Positions 25,238 through 34,538 of a DNA stretch of 64,000 nucleotides are shown here, one piece after another. The DNA comes from Mycobacterium vicinigordonae (GTDB taxonomy: Bacteria > Actinomycetota > Actinomycetes > Mycobacteriales > Mycobacteriaceae): positions 744,001 through 808,000 of the forward strand of contig NZ_CP059165.1 in assembly GCF_013466425.1 (NCBI RefSeq). The letters are read 5' to 3'. Each line of letters begins with the position of its first letter. Position 1 is the stretch's first letter. Under the pieces are notes generated by a model. It was given only the letters and a program-made list of their open reading frames with translations, did not search any database and was not told the origin of the DNA. The position numbers and the translations under genes are program-made.

Positions 25238-27011
25238 GCGGCTCCGGCACGGTGCGGCCGCGTCGGCCGGCGCGCAAAAAGCCGCCGGTGCGCTGCCGTC
25301 CGAGAATCGGGGTGGGCTGGCCGTCGCGGAACACTTCGCGCCCGGAGACGAAGACGGCCTGTACGGTCGCGTCGTTGCGGTTCACCATGCGGGAAAGCCC
25401 GTCGTAGGCTTCGACATTGGCTTCGTGGTACGCATCTAGCGAGTCGTCGAGGCGCTGTGGGTCCAGGACCACCAGGTCAGCCCAGTCGCCTACCCGCAGG
25501 TGACCGGCATCCAGCCCGTACCAGTCGGCCAGTTCTCCAGTAAGCCGGTGCACCGCCCGCTCGGGTGACAGGAACGGCTTGCCCGCGCGCTCGGCGTCGC
25601 GTACGTGCCGTAGCAGCCGCAGCCCGGAGTTGTAGAACGCCATATTGCGCAGGTGTGCGCCGGCGTCGGAGAAGCCGATCTGCAGGCCGTTCATCCGGGC
25701 TAAACGACGCAGCATCTTCGACCGGTGGTTGGAAATTGTTGTACGCCAACGAATCTTGGTGCCATGCTCAAGAATAAGGTCGAGGAAGGCATCCACCGGG
25801 TGCAGGTCGCCACGTTCCACGCCGACCTGTCCGAACGACTTGCCCACCACCGATTCGTCGGGGCAGGAAACGATCTCGGCGTCGAAGAAATCTCGATGCC
25901 AGGCTCGCGGCCCGAACTTGGTGTCGTAGTCCTTGCGGAACCGCCGACGGTACTCCTCATCGCGCAGCAGTTCGTTGCGCTCCAGTTCGTCCTTGAGATG
26001 CAGTGCCGCCGCGCCCGCACCGAACTCCTCGAACACCACTAGGTCGATCCCGTCGGCGTACACCTCGAACGGCACCGGCAGGTGCTGGAAGCGGAAGTTG
26101 CCGCCGAGCCGGTTCACCACGGCCGCAAGGAAGCTGGTCAACCAGACGCTTGCGGGTGCCGACTTCATGTCGGCGGCGGCCAGCAGGCTGGTCTTGAGCT
26201 GGGGGCGGCGAATACCCAGCGACTGCAGGGCTTGCGACACGATGTTCTGCGGATGGCTGATGTCGGGGCCCGACTGCAGGGCGCGCCCCGCGCGGCGCAG
26301 CAGCGACTTCAGCCGCCGCAACTCGCGTCCCTTCGCGTAGGTCGACGGCAGCGTTCGCGACCGGCAGGTCTCTCCGTCGATTTTGTCGAAAAGCAGTTGC
26401 TGCGAGGACATTCCGATAAAGCCGGCATCGAGGGCCTCGCTGAGCATCTGCTCCATGCGGTCCTGCTCGGCGGCGGCAGGCCGCACATCGCGGCGGGTGG
26501 CCCGGTCCAGCCCCATCACCGCCGTGCGCATGTCGGAGTGGCCGATGAACGCGGTCACATTGGGGCCCAACGGCAACGACTCGAGCGCCTCGATGTACTC
26601 GTCTGCATTACGCCACGTCTTGTGCTCGCCGACGATGCGGACCACGTGTTCGTGCGGGATCGCCTCCACCCGCCCGAACAGGTCGGCGGCTTCTTCCGCG
26701 TCGACATGCACGGTGGACAGTGAGCACGACCCCAGGATGATGGTGGTGACACCATGCCGTAGCGACTCTGAGAGCTCCGGGGCGGCCAGCACCTCGGCGT
26801 CGTAGTGGGTGTGAATGTCGATGATGCCTGGAATCACCCATTTGCCTTCGGCATCAATGACATTCGAGCATCCCTCGGTGTCTAGGGGAGTCGCTGAAAC
26901 CGCAGTCACCCGGCCGTCGCGAATACCGATGTCGCGGATTGCCGACGGTCGGCCGGTGCCGTCGAACCACCTGCCGTTTGCGACCACTGCGTCGTAAGTC
27001 ACTGCCACCAC
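25206..27011 (-). CDS. Amidohydrolase of the N-acyl-D-amino-acid deacylase type
   Basis: The 601-residue protein has the amidohydrolase metal motif VIPGIIDIHTHYDAEV near residue 70, RHGVTTIILGSC, GFIGMSSQQLL, and a late FSDAGAHLRNM segment holding an Asp and a His. It ends with the small beta-domain containing VGDWADLVVLDP and VFVSGREVF. These features fit the N-acyl-D-amino-acid deacylase/D-aminoacylase branch. Size is larger than the usual 480-550. The stretch of GTG codons at 27011-27002 leaves the exact start open. The neighbouring TetR gene lies 30 bases upstream in the same direction and may control it. Confidence 0.85.
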   Translation of the reverse strand: MVAVTYDAVVANGRWFDGTGRPSAIRDIGIRDGRVTAVSATPLDTEGCSNVIDAEGKWVIPGIIDIHTHYDAEVLAAPELSESLRHGVTTIILGSCSLSTVHVDAEEAADLFGRVEAIPHEHVVRIVGEHKTWRNADEYIEALESLPLGPNVTAFIGHSDMRTAVMGLDRATRRDVRPAAAEQDRMEQMLSEALDAGFIGMSSQQLLFDKIDGETCRSRTLPSTYAKGRELRRLKSLLRRAGRALQSGPDISHPQNIVSQALQSLGIRRPQLKTSLLAAADMKSAPASVWLTSFLAAVVNRLGGNFRFQHLPVPFEVYADGIDLVVFEEFGAGAAALHLKDELERNELLRDEEYRRRFRKDYDTKFGPRAWHRDFFDAEIVSCPDESVVGKSFGQVGVERGDLHPVDAFLDLILEHGTKIRWRTTISNHRSKMLRRLARMNGLQIGFSDAGAHLRNMAFYNSGLRLLRHVRDAERAGKPFLSPERAVHRLTGELADWYGLDAGHLRVGDWADLVVLDPQRLDDSLDAYHEANVEAYDGLSRMVNRNDATVQAVFVSGREVFRDGQPTPILGRQRTGGFLRAGRRGRTVPEPLTAPGDALPA

Positions 27012-27041
27012 CTCACTCGACTGGACAGCTTACCGATCTTG

Positions 27042-27674
27042 TCAATTCGATGCGTGGGGTTCGGCGATGAGGTGGCCGGCGATCTCGGCCTCGAGTACCG
27101 GCGCGACCCAACGCCGCAGGTAGGTACGCAGCACCACACCGGTGCGCGGCGGCCGGCCCGGGTCGATCATGAACGACTGCAGTATCCGCAGCGTGTACTC
27201 CGCCAGGTCGTTGAGGTCGGCGTCGTCAAGTCCGAGGTTCGCCCAGTCCACGTCCAGTCCGGCCAGCAGGCCATGGCCGAATCTGATGCCCAAATCCGAG
27301 GTCACCCCGGTCGAGGCCTTGGTGAAGTCGTGGATCAGCATCAACTGCACATGTTTGTCGTCGGGCAGCCATTCCAGGGTGAACGCCAGACTCTCCACCA
27401 GGGCGTCGACGGGGTCGGTGATGCCGGCGAGGTGCTCGGTGAGCCGATCGATAAACCGCAGCCCCGATCGGGTGGCCGCGGCTTCCAGCAGGGTGTTGGT
27501 CCCGGGGAAGTAGTTGTAAACGGTTTGTCGCGACACCCCCAGCGTTCGCGCTACATCCGCGATGCGGATATCACCGCCGCGTTCGTCGATCGCCTGGCTG
27601 GCGGCATCCAGGATGCGTTCGATCGCCTCTTCGTCCGATGCGGGCTTCGCGCCGCCCCACCCATGGGTGCGCAT
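27042..27674 (-). CDS. TetR family transcriptional regulator
   Basis: The 210-residue protein has a TetR DNA-binding domain at about residues 17-65 (IERILDAASQAIDERGG, IADVARTLGVSRQTVYNYFPGTNTL) and a helical C-terminal domain of about 140 residues. It resembles M. tuberculosis Rv0328 by position and type. It is upstream of the amidohydrolase gene in the same direction and divergent from the DinB-like gene at 27766, so either could be its target. I found no clear palindrome in the 91-base gap. Confidence 0.88.
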   Translation of the reverse strand: MRTHGWGGAKPASDEEAIERILDAASQAIDERGGDIRIADVARTLGVSRQTVYNYFPGTNTLLEAAATRSGLRFIDRLTEHLAGITDPVDALVESLAFTLEWLPDDKHVQLMLIHDFTKASTGVTSDLGIRFGHGLLAGLDVDWANLGLDDADLNDLAEYTLRILQSFMIDPGRPPRTGVVLRTYLRRWVAPVLEAEIAGHLIAEPHASN

Positions 27675-27765
27675 GGCTGAGACGTTACGCGTCCGACAGC
27701 CTTGTGTGGGACGTCAGTGTCGTCGCGCCAATAGGTGCGCAGAGGCGGCGAGTAGCGTCGTCACG

Positions 27766-28521
27766 ATGGATTACGCCGCGGCCTATCTGGAACAAACCCG
27801 TGCCTTCGGCGAGCTGATCCGCGCCGCCGACCCCTCGACGCCCGTACCGACGTGTCCCGGCTGGACCCTGGACCAGCTATTCCGGCATGTCGGCCGCGGC
27901 GACCGTTGGGCTGCCCAGATCGTGCGCGATCGACGCGACAGCTTCCTGGAATTTCGCAGCGTCGACGACGGCGCGCCACCATCCGGCCGCGATGACGCGA
28001 TCGCGTGGCTCAACGGTGGGGCAGAGCTTCTGGTCGATGCCGTCGCGGCGACCGGACCTCAAACCCCGGTATGGACATTCCTCGGCACCCGCCCCGCTGG
28101 TTGGTGGATCCGACGGCGGCTGCACGAGAACGTCGTACATCGCGCCGACGCCGAGCTCGCAGTGGGCGGCGACTTCGGCGTCGACCCCGAGCTCGCCGCC
28201 GATGCGATCGACGAGTTCCTGGAACGCATTGTGATCAGGGCGGGCAAAGACGGCGCACCGCTGCCGCTCGAAGGCGGTGACACCCTGCACCTGCATGCAA
28301 CCGATCCCGGCCTGGGTCAAGCCGGCGAATGGACGATCGCCGTCCAGGAAACGGCGATCACGTGGTCGCATCTACACGGCAAGGGCACCGCGGCACTGCG
28401 TGGCAGCGCCGCAGAGCTGCTGTTGGCAATTACCCGACGAGTCTCTCTCGCCGACACGGCGATTGAGCTATTCGGTGACGAGCAGGTATGGCGGCGATGG
28501 CTCGACCGCACTCCTCTCTAG
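27766..28521 (+). CDS. Mycothiol-dependent maleylpyruvate isomerase-like (DinB-fold) protein
   Basis: The 251-residue protein has the N-terminal four-helix domain of the maleylpyruvate isomerase family: TPVPTCPGWTLDQLFRHVGRGDRWAA, where the CPGW and following His are family hallmarks, and RRRLHENVVHRADAE, which supplies two more His for a metal site. A smaller C-terminal domain follows (about 170-251). Family members use mycothiol as cofactor or act as unknown thiol-dependent enzymes. It matches Rv0332 in position, two genes before rmlA. The ATG at 27766 places CPGW at the normal distance. Confidence 0.85.
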   Translation: MDYAAAYLEQTRAFGELIRAADPSTPVPTCPGWTLDQLFRHVGRGDRWAAQIVRDRRDSFLEFRSVDDGAPPSGRDDAIAWLNGGAELLVDAVAATGPQTPVWTFLGTRPAGWWIRRRLHENVVHRADAELAVGGDFGVDPELAADAIDEFLERIVIRAGKDGAPLPLEGGDTLHLHATDPGLGQAGEWTIAVQETAITWSHLHGKGTAALRGSAAELLLAITRRVSLADTAIELFGDEQVWRRWLDRTPL

Positions 28522-28532
28522 ACTCCTAGACC

Positions 28533-28907
28533 ATGACCACATCGGAGATCGCGACCGTCTTGGCCTGGCATGACGCGCTCAACAGCGCCGACATCGACAC
28601 CCTGGTGGCGTTATCCAGCGACGACATCGAGATCGGCGACGCGCACGGCGCCGCGCAGGGCCACCAAGCGTTGAGTTCATGGGCGAAGTCGTTGACGACG
28701 ACGGCGGAGCTGGGCCGGATGTTTGTGCACGACGGCGTCGTCGTCGTCGAACAGACGATCAGCGACCGCCACGATCCCAGCGCCGTCACTACGGCAGCCT
28801 CGGCGTTTCGGGTGGTCCGGGACCACGTCACCTCGGTCTACCGTCACGAGAACCTGTCCTTGGCGCTGGCGGCAACCGAACTCACCGAGAGCGATCTGGT
28901 CGACTGA
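28533..28907 (+). CDS. SnoaL/NTF2-like small protein
   Basis: The 124-residue protein has the NTF2-like cone fold pattern: an N-terminal helix with [28 protein letters not shown], then [12 protein letters not shown], then strands with [12 protein letters not shown] and [16 protein letters not shown]. Such proteins are small isomerases, hydrolases or ligand binders. It corresponds by position to Rv0333. It starts 11 bases after the previous gene and ends 26 bases before rmlA, so the three may be cotranscribed. Confidence 0.8.
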   Translation: MTTSEIATVLAWHDALNSADIDTLVALSSDDIEIGDAHGAAQGHQALSSWAKSLTTTAELGRMFVHDGVVVVEQTISDRHDPSAVTTAASAFRVVRDHVTSVYRHENLSLALAATELTESDLVD

Positions 28908-28933
28908 GGCCGACCGGAACGAAGGAGTCGCGC

Positions 28934-29800
28934 ATGCGCGGGATCATCCTGGCTGGTGGTTCGGGCACCCGGCTACACCCCATCACCATCGGTATCAGTA
29001 AGCAGTTGCTGCCGGTCTACGACAAGCCGATGGTCTACTACCCGCTGTCGACCCTCATGATGGCCGGGATCCGCGACATCCTGGTGATCACCACACCCCA
29101 TGACGCGGCGGGTTTTCGTCGGTTGCTCGGTGACGGTTCGCAATTCGGCATCAATCTGAGCTGGGTGACCCAGGACAACCCGGACGGCCTGGCGCAGGCA
29201 TTCGTCCTTGGTGCGGACCACATTGGTAACGACTCGGTGGCATTGGTGTTGGGAGACAACATCTTCTATGGGCCAGGCCTGGGAACCAGTCTGAGCCGCT
29301 TCCAAGCCATAAGTGGGGGAGCGGTTTTTGCGTACCGGGTGGCAAATCCGTCGGCCTACGGCGTGGTGGAATTTGACGCCGACGGGATCGCGGTGTCACT
29401 GCAGGAGAAGCCGGAGAAACCGAAGTCCCACTACGCCGTGCCAGGCCTGTACTTCTACGACAACGATGTGATCGAGATCGCCAAGGGCCTGAAAAAATCA
29501 GCGCGTGGCGAGTATGAGATCACCGAGGTCAACCAGACCTATCTGGACCAGGGCCGGCTGTCCGTTGAGGTGATGGCGCGAGGCACGGCATGGCTGGATA
29601 CTGGAACGTTCGACTCATTGCTGGATGCATCGGATTTTGTCCGCACGCTGGAACTGCGGCAGGGTTTGAAAGTCAGTGTGCCCGAAGAAGTTGCGTGGCG
29701 GCGAGGGTGGATCGACGACGAGCAGCTGGAGCGGCGGGCGCGAGCACTGGCTAAGTCCGGCTACGGGGACTATCTGCTGGAGTTGCTGGAGCGCCACTGA
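28934..29800 (+). CDS. rmlA: Glucose-1-phosphate thymidylyltransferase
   Basis: The 288-residue enzyme makes dTDP-glucose, the first step of dTDP-rhamnose synthesis for the arabinogalactan linker. It shows the nucleotidyltransferase signature [14 protein letters not shown], the substrate loop [26 protein letters not shown] and the [10 protein letters not shown] segment. Length equals that of M. tuberculosis RmlA (Rv0334). GAAGGAG lies about 7 bases before the ATG at 28934, overruling longer open frames upstream. Confidence 0.96.
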   Translation: MRGIILAGGSGTRLHPITIGISKQLLPVYDKPMVYYPLSTLMMAGIRDILVITTPHDAAGFRRLLGDGSQFGINLSWVTQDNPDGLAQAFVLGADHIGNDSVALVLGDNIFYGPGLGTSLSRFQAISGGAVFAYRVANPSAYGVVEFDADGIAVSLQEKPEKPKSHYAVPGLYFYDNDVIEIAKGLKKSARGEYEITEVNQTYLDQGRLSVEVMARGTAWLDTGTFDSLLDASDFVRTLELRQGLKVSVPEEVAWRRGWIDDEQLERRARALAKSGYGDYLLELLERH

Positions 29801-29887
29801 ATCTCGTGGCTGTCGAGAGTGAATAGCCTTGCGCAACACGCCGATTCGACATCGTGCGGGTGCACGGTCGCGGTCAGGCGCCAATGC

Positions 29888-31171
29888 CTACTGGCGGTAG
29901 CCGGTCAGGAAATTGCCCAGCCGGTCGATCGCCGCGGCCAGGTCACGCGCCCACGGCAACGTCACGATGCGCAGGTGATCCGGTGCGGGCCAATTGAATC
30001 CGGTGCCCTGGGTGACCAGGATCTTCTCCTGTAGCAGCAGGTCCAGGACGAGTTGCTCGTCGTCTTCGATGTCGTAGACCTCGGGGTCTAGACGGGGGAA
30101 CGCATACAGGGCGCCTTCCGGTTTGGTGCAAGACACCCCGGGGATCTCGTTGAGCTTGCTCCAGGCCACATCGCGCTGCTCGAGCAGTCGGCCGCCGGGC
30201 AGCACCAGGTCCTCGATGCTCTGGTGGCCGCCCAGCGCAACCTGAATTGCGTGCTGCGCCGGGACATTCGGGCACAACCGCATGTTAGCCAGCAGGCTGA
30301 TTCCTTCGATGAAGCTGCTGGCGTGGTCCTTGGGTCCGGTGATTGCCAGCCAACCGGCACGGTAGCCGGCGACACGGTAGGCCTTGGACAGGCCGTTAAA
30401 CGTCAGACACAGGAGGTCGGGCGCAAGCGTCGCCACGTTGATGTGTTCGGCGTCGTCGTAGAGGATCTTGTCGTAGATCTCGTCGGCGAGTAGCAGCAGT
30501 TGGTGTTTGCGAGCTAAATCGACCATCTGCGTGAGGATTTCGCGACTGTACACCGCGCCGGTGGGGTTGTTGGGATTGATCACCACGAGCGCCTTGGTGC
30601 GCTCGGTGATCTTGGATTCGATGTCGGCGATGTCGGGCTGCCAGTCCTGGGTTTCGTCGCACAGGTAGTGCACGGGCGTCCCGCCGGCCAGTGATGTGGA
30701 CGCCGTCCACAGTGGGTAGTCGGGTGCGGGGATCAACACCTGGTCGCCGTTGTCCAACAGCGCTTGCAGCGTCATCGTGATCAACTCGGAGACACCGTTG
30801 CCCAAATACACGTCGTCGACGTCGAACTTGGGGAAGCCGGGTACCAGTTCGTAGCGGGTCACCACTGCGCGCCGCGCGGGCAAAATGCCTTTGGAATCGG
30901 AGTAACCCTGCGCATACGGCAACGCCTGGATCATGTCGCGCATGATCACGTCGGGAGCCTCGAAGCCGAACGGCGCCGGGTTGCCGATGTTCAGCTTGAG
31001 GATGCGGTGACCCTCGGCCTCCAGTCGCGCGGCGTGCTGGTGCACCGGACCGCGGATTTCATACAGGACGTCCTGCAGCTTGGACGACTGCGCGAACGCA
31101 CGCTGCCGGTGATGCACATGCCCGGGAAGCTGGTGAGTTGTCACGTCAACCATGCTCCCATTGCTGTCCAC
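29888..31171 (-). CDS. aspC: Pyridoxal-phosphate aminotransferase (aspartate/alanine type)
   Basis: The 427-residue protein is a fold-type I aminotransferase with the PLP lysine in TFNGLSKAYRVAGYRAGW, NPNNPTGAVYS, LLADEIYDKILYD and the terminal RIVTLPW arginine motif. It is close to M. tuberculosis Rv0337c (annotated aspC, 429 residues from memory), including the N-terminal VDVTTHQLP sequence. I therefore choose the GTG at 31171, although ATG 31153 is an alternative six codons downstream. It lies 30 bases downstream of the FeS reductase gene in the same direction. Confidence 0.93.
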   Translation of the reverse strand: MDSNGSMVDVTTHQLPGHVHHRQRAFAQSSKLQDVLYEIRGPVHQHAARLEAEGHRILKLNIGNPAPFGFEAPDVIMRDMIQALPYAQGYSDSKGILPARRAVVTRYELVPGFPKFDVDDVYLGNGVSELITMTLQALLDNGDQVLIPAPDYPLWTASTSLAGGTPVHYLCDETQDWQPDIADIESKITERTKALVVINPNNPTGAVYSREILTQMVDLARKHQLLLLADEIYDKILYDDAEHINVATLAPDLLCLTFNGLSKAYRVAGYRAGWLAITGPKDHASSFIEGISLLANMRLCPNVPAQHAIQVALGGHQSIEDLVLPGGRLLEQRDVAWSKLNEIPGVSCTKPEGALYAFPRLDPEVYDIEDDEQLVLDLLLQEKILVTQGTGFNWPAPDHLRIVTLPWARDLAAAIDRLGNFLTGYRQ

Positions 31172-31201
31172 TGATATTTGCTGATCGATGTCGATCTGTA
31201 A

Positions 31202-34200
31202 TCAGCGTTTACCCGGTGGACGAACGCCGGGGGCCAGACCCAGCCCCTTCACCGGGGCTGACGGTGCGGCGGGCTCGGCAGGCTTGGACTTGGCTGCCGC
31301 TTCACCGTTTGCCGGTGTGGACGGCTCCGAGGTCGCTGGCGACTCCGAGTCTTCGGGCTCAGCGTCGGCTTGTGCCTCGGGCTTGGGCTCAGGCTCTGCC
31401 GGCTTGGCCGCCGGGGCCTTCTTGGCCCCAGGCCGACGTGCGCCCGCGGCAATACCCAGACCCTTGACCGGCACCTCCGGCTTGGCCGGCGCTGCGGACT
31501 CCGCTCCCGTTGCCTTCCCGGCCGGCTCGCTCGGAGCCTCCGTCACAGGGGCGGATTCGGCTTTGGGGGCCGCCGCCTTCTTTGCGCCCGGTCGACGGGC
31601 GCCGGCGGCCAACCCCAGGCCCTTGACGGGAGCCTCGGGCTGGGCCGGTTCGGCCGGTGCCTCCGCGGCTTGTGCCGGGGCTGCCTCGGCCTTAGGAGCG
31701 GCAGTTTTCTTGGCACCGGGACGCTTGGCGCCGGTCGCCAGACCCAGGCCTTTCACCGGAGCCTCGGGAGTGGCGGCTTCGGCTGTTTCTGCTGCTTGGG
31801 CGGCTGGCGCCGCGGCTTTCTTGGCACCGGGCCTCTTGGCGCCGGTCGCCATACCGAGGCCCTTCGTGGGGGCGGCTTCGGTAGTCTCGGCAGCTGCAGG
31901 TGCCTTCTTCGCGCCGGGCTTCTTGGCGCCGCCGGCCACGCCTAGACCTTTGACCGGTGCCGCAGCGGCCGGCTTCTCGGCGGTCTTGGCCGGTGCTTCC
32001 TCGGTCTTGTCGGCTTCCTCGGCGGGCGCGGCCGGTGCGGCGGCCTTCGGGGCAGCCTTCTCCGCTTTGGCGGCCCGCTCCTCTGCTTCCTTGGCGGCGG
32101 TGCCCTTCTCGGGCAGCGTCACGCTGTCACGATCCAGCGACGCAAGCAGCACCTGCGCCACGTCGAGCACCTCCACGCCCTCCCGGCCCGCTTCCTCCTG
32201 GCGGTCGTTGACGCCGTCGGTCACCATCACCCGGCAGAACGGGCATGCCACGGCGACGGTGGCGGCATTTGTGGCCAGGGCCTCGTCAACACGCTCGTGG
32301 TTGATGCGCTTGCCGATGTGCTCTTCCATCCACATGCGCGCACCGCCGGCCCCGCAGCAAAAGCTGCGCTCGGCGTGCCGCGGCATCTCGGTGAGGTTGG
32401 CGCCCGCCGCCCCGATCAGTTCACGCGGCGCCTCATACACCTTGTTGTGTCGACCTAGGTAGCACGGGTCGTGATAAGTGATGTCCTGGGAGACCGGGTT
32501 GACCGGGACCAGCCTGTCGTCACGTACCAGCCGGTTGAGTAGCTGGGTGTGGTGCAGCACGGAGTAGTTGGCGCCGAGCTGCCGGTACTCCCTGCCCAGG
32601 GTGTTGAAACAGTGCGGGCACGTGACCACAACCTTGCGGTCGACAGTTTCGACCCCCTCGAACACCCCGTCCAGGGTTTCGATGGCCTGCTGGGCCAGCT
32701 GCTGGAACAAGAACTCATTACCCGAGCGGCGTGCAGAATCGCCGTTGCAGGTCTCGCCGGTGCCCAGCACCAGGAACTTGACCCCTGCGATCGACAGCAG
32801 TTCGGCGACAGCCTTGGTGGTTTTCTTCGCCTTGTCGTCGTAGGCGCCGGCGCACCCCACCCAGAACAAGTACTCGTAGCCGTCGAAGCTCTCGACGTCC
32901 TCGCCGTAGACCGGCACATCAAAGTCGACTTCGTCGATCCAGCTGGTGCGATCCGAGGAGTTCTGGCCCCACGGGTTGCCCTTGTTCTCCAGGTTCTTGA
33001 ACAACACCGACAGCTCGGAGGGGAACTCCGACTCCATCATCACCTGGTAGCGGCGCATGTCGACGATGTGGTCGATGTGTTCGATGTCGACCGGGCACTG
33101 CTCGACGCACGCGCCGCAGGTCACACAGGACCACAACACGTCCGGGTCGATGACACCACCCTGTTCGGCGGTGCCGACCAGCGGGCGAACCGCTTGTTCG
33201 GGCCCGTGCCCGGGGATGCGGCCGAAGCCCGATTCCGGAACGTGGTGGCCTTCTTCCTTGACGGTCTCGAGGTCCAGACCGTCAAGCGGCTCCGCCGTCT
33301 TTTCTCCCAAGAGGTAGGGCGCCTTGGCCATCCAGTGGTCGCGCAGGTCCATGATCACGAGCTTGGGGGAGAGCGGCTTGGCGGTATTCCAGGCCGGGCA
33401 CTGCGACTGACAGCGCCCGCACTCCGTGCAGGTGGCGAAGTCGAGCATGCCCTTCCAGGTGAAGTCCTCGATCTTGCCGCGACCGAATTCAGCGTCGTCA
33501 GGCGGGTTTTCGAAGTCGATCGGCTTGCCGTCCGCTTCGATCGGCAGTAGCGGGCCCAGACCGTCGGGCAATCGCTTGAACGTGACGTTGATGGGCGCGA
33601 GGAAGATGTGCAGGTGCTTGGAATGCAGCACGATCAGCAGAAAGACGAGTGCCACCGCGAGGTGGGAGAGCAACGCGAACGTCTCGATCCATTCGTTGGC
33701 TTCAGGGCCGAGCGGATCCATCAACTTGCCCATGCCGTGCGAGAAGAACGCGCCCCAGCCGTAGGGGAAGTTGCCGGTGACCACTGATGCACCGCGGAAG
33801 ATGGCGAACGTGAGGATGACCAGGAAGATCATGAACAGGATCAGCCAGGCGCCCCCGGTGTGTGAGCCGTAGAAGCGGGATTGACGGCCGTATTCCTTTG
33901 GCTCGGAACGCAACCGGATGATCGCGAACGTGATGATGCCGGCCAGCACGGCCAGGGCGATGAAGTCCTGCAAGAAGCCCAGGGCGTTCCAGCGGCCGAC
34001 GATAGGGATGTGGAAATTGGGCTGGAACAGCACACCGAAGGCCTCGACATAAACCGTGGCGAGGATGAAGAAGCCCCACATGGTGAAGAAGTGCGCCAGG
34101 CCGGGGATCGACCATTTCAACAGTTTGCGCTGGCCGAATACCTCGGCGATCTGGGTCCAGATCCGGGTGCCGATGTCATTGGTGCGTCCCGAGACCGGTT

Positions 34201-34312
34201 GGCCGGTCATGACCAGCCGGTACAACCACCAGACACGCCTGAGGGCCAGCACGCCCACCACTGCGGTCATGCCGAGTCCCACGATCAGCCGGATGAGGGT
34301 CTGAGTGGTCAC
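31202..34312 (-). CDS. Membrane iron-sulfur oxidoreductase with repetitive Ala/Pro/Lys tail
   Basis: The 1036-residue protein corresponds to M. tuberculosis Rv0338c. The N-terminal third has about five or six membrane segments like a heme-b-type membrane anchor. It is followed by two 4Fe-4S motifs (CTECGRCQSQCP and CVTCGACVEQCPVD) and CCG-type segments (WVGCAGAYD, CPHCFNTLG, CYLGRHN, FCCGAGG) as in heterodisulfide reductase subunits. From about residue 740 the chain is Ala/Pro/Glu/Lys-rich with six copies of a KGLG-x-A-x-GA-[K/R]-[R/K]-PG-A-K-K element, ending in a final copy. It is an electron-transfer protein of the inner membrane with unknown partner. The start is a GTG. Confidence 0.9.
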   Translation of the reverse strand: MTTQTLIRLIVGLGMTAVVGVLALRRVWWLYRLVMTGQPVSGRTNDIGTRIWTQIAEVFGQRKLLKWSIPGLAHFFTMWGFFILATVYVEAFGVLFQPNFHIPIVGRWNALGFLQDFIALAVLAGIITFAIIRLRSEPKEYGRQSRFYGSHTGGAWLILFMIFLVILTFAIFRGASVVTGNFPYGWGAFFSHGMGKLMDPLGPEANEWIETFALLSHLAVALVFLLIVLHSKHLHIFLAPINVTFKRLPDGLGPLLPIEADGKPIDFENPPDDAEFGRGKIEDFTWKGMLDFATCTECGRCQSQCPAWNTAKPLSPKLVIMDLRDHWMAKAPYLLGEKTAEPLDGLDLETVKEEGHHVPESGFGRIPGHGPEQAVRPLVGTAEQGGVIDPDVLWSCVTCGACVEQCPVDIEHIDHIVDMRRYQVMMESEFPSELSVLFKNLENKGNPWGQNSSDRTSWIDEVDFDVPVYGEDVESFDGYEYLFWVGCAGAYDDKAKKTTKAVAELLSIAGVKFLVLGTGETCNGDSARRSGNEFLFQQLAQQAIETLDGVFEGVETVDRKVVVTCPHCFNTLGREYRQLGANYSVLHHTQLLNRLVRDDRLVPVNPVSQDITYHDPCYLGRHNKVYEAPRELIGAAGANLTEMPRHAERSFCCGAGGARMWMEEHIGKRINHERVDEALATNAATVAVACPFCRVMVTDGVNDRQEEAGREGVEVLDVAQVLLASLDRDSVTLPEKGTAAKEAEERAAKAEKAAPKAAAPAAPAEEADKTEEAPAKTAEKPAAAAPVKGLGVAGGAKKPGAKKAPAAAETTEAAPTKGLGMATGAKRPGAKKAAAPAAQAAETAEAATPEAPVKGLGLATGAKRPGAKKTAAPKAEAAPAQAAEAPAEPAQPEAPVKGLGLAAGARRPGAKKAAAPKAESAPVTEAPSEPAGKATGAESAAPAKPEVPVKGLGIAAGARRPGAKKAPAAKPAEPEPKPEAQADAEPEDSESPATSEPSTPANGEAAAKSKPAEPAAPSAPVKGLGLAPGVRPPGKR
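31205..32010 (-). repeat. Six degenerate KGLG/PGAKK coding repeats
   Basis: The tail of the iron-sulfur reductase carries six units with the core KGLG-[VMLI]-A-x-G-[AV]-[KR], separated by 20-60 residues of Ala/Pro/Glu. The last unit (VKGLGLAPGVRPPGKR) is the C-terminus. Basic PGAKK cores alternate with acidic linkers. Confidence 0.8.
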
Positions 34313-34538
34313 CGAGGGTCACCCCAATTCGTCGTCAATCGGATGTTTGGTGCGCTCCCGCTGCGCCTTTGCTGCTTAACCTGCCCATACTGACACCTTT
34401 CTGGCATTCGCCGCGAGAAAGGCAAACCTAAGTTTGCGCAGATCACCAGCCCAGCGCCGGTGCGATGTGACCAGACGTACACCACTCGCACCTCGAGAGG
34501 ACTGTCCGACGGGTCTCAGAAATTTCCCGCAGGCCACG

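Noticed and set aside
31188..32462. Rightward 424-residue Ala/Pro/Ser-rich ORF opposite the iron-sulfur reductase tail
   Set aside because: It is the antisense of a repetitive coding tail, with no recognisable motif; the leftward gene has clear iron-sulfur domains.
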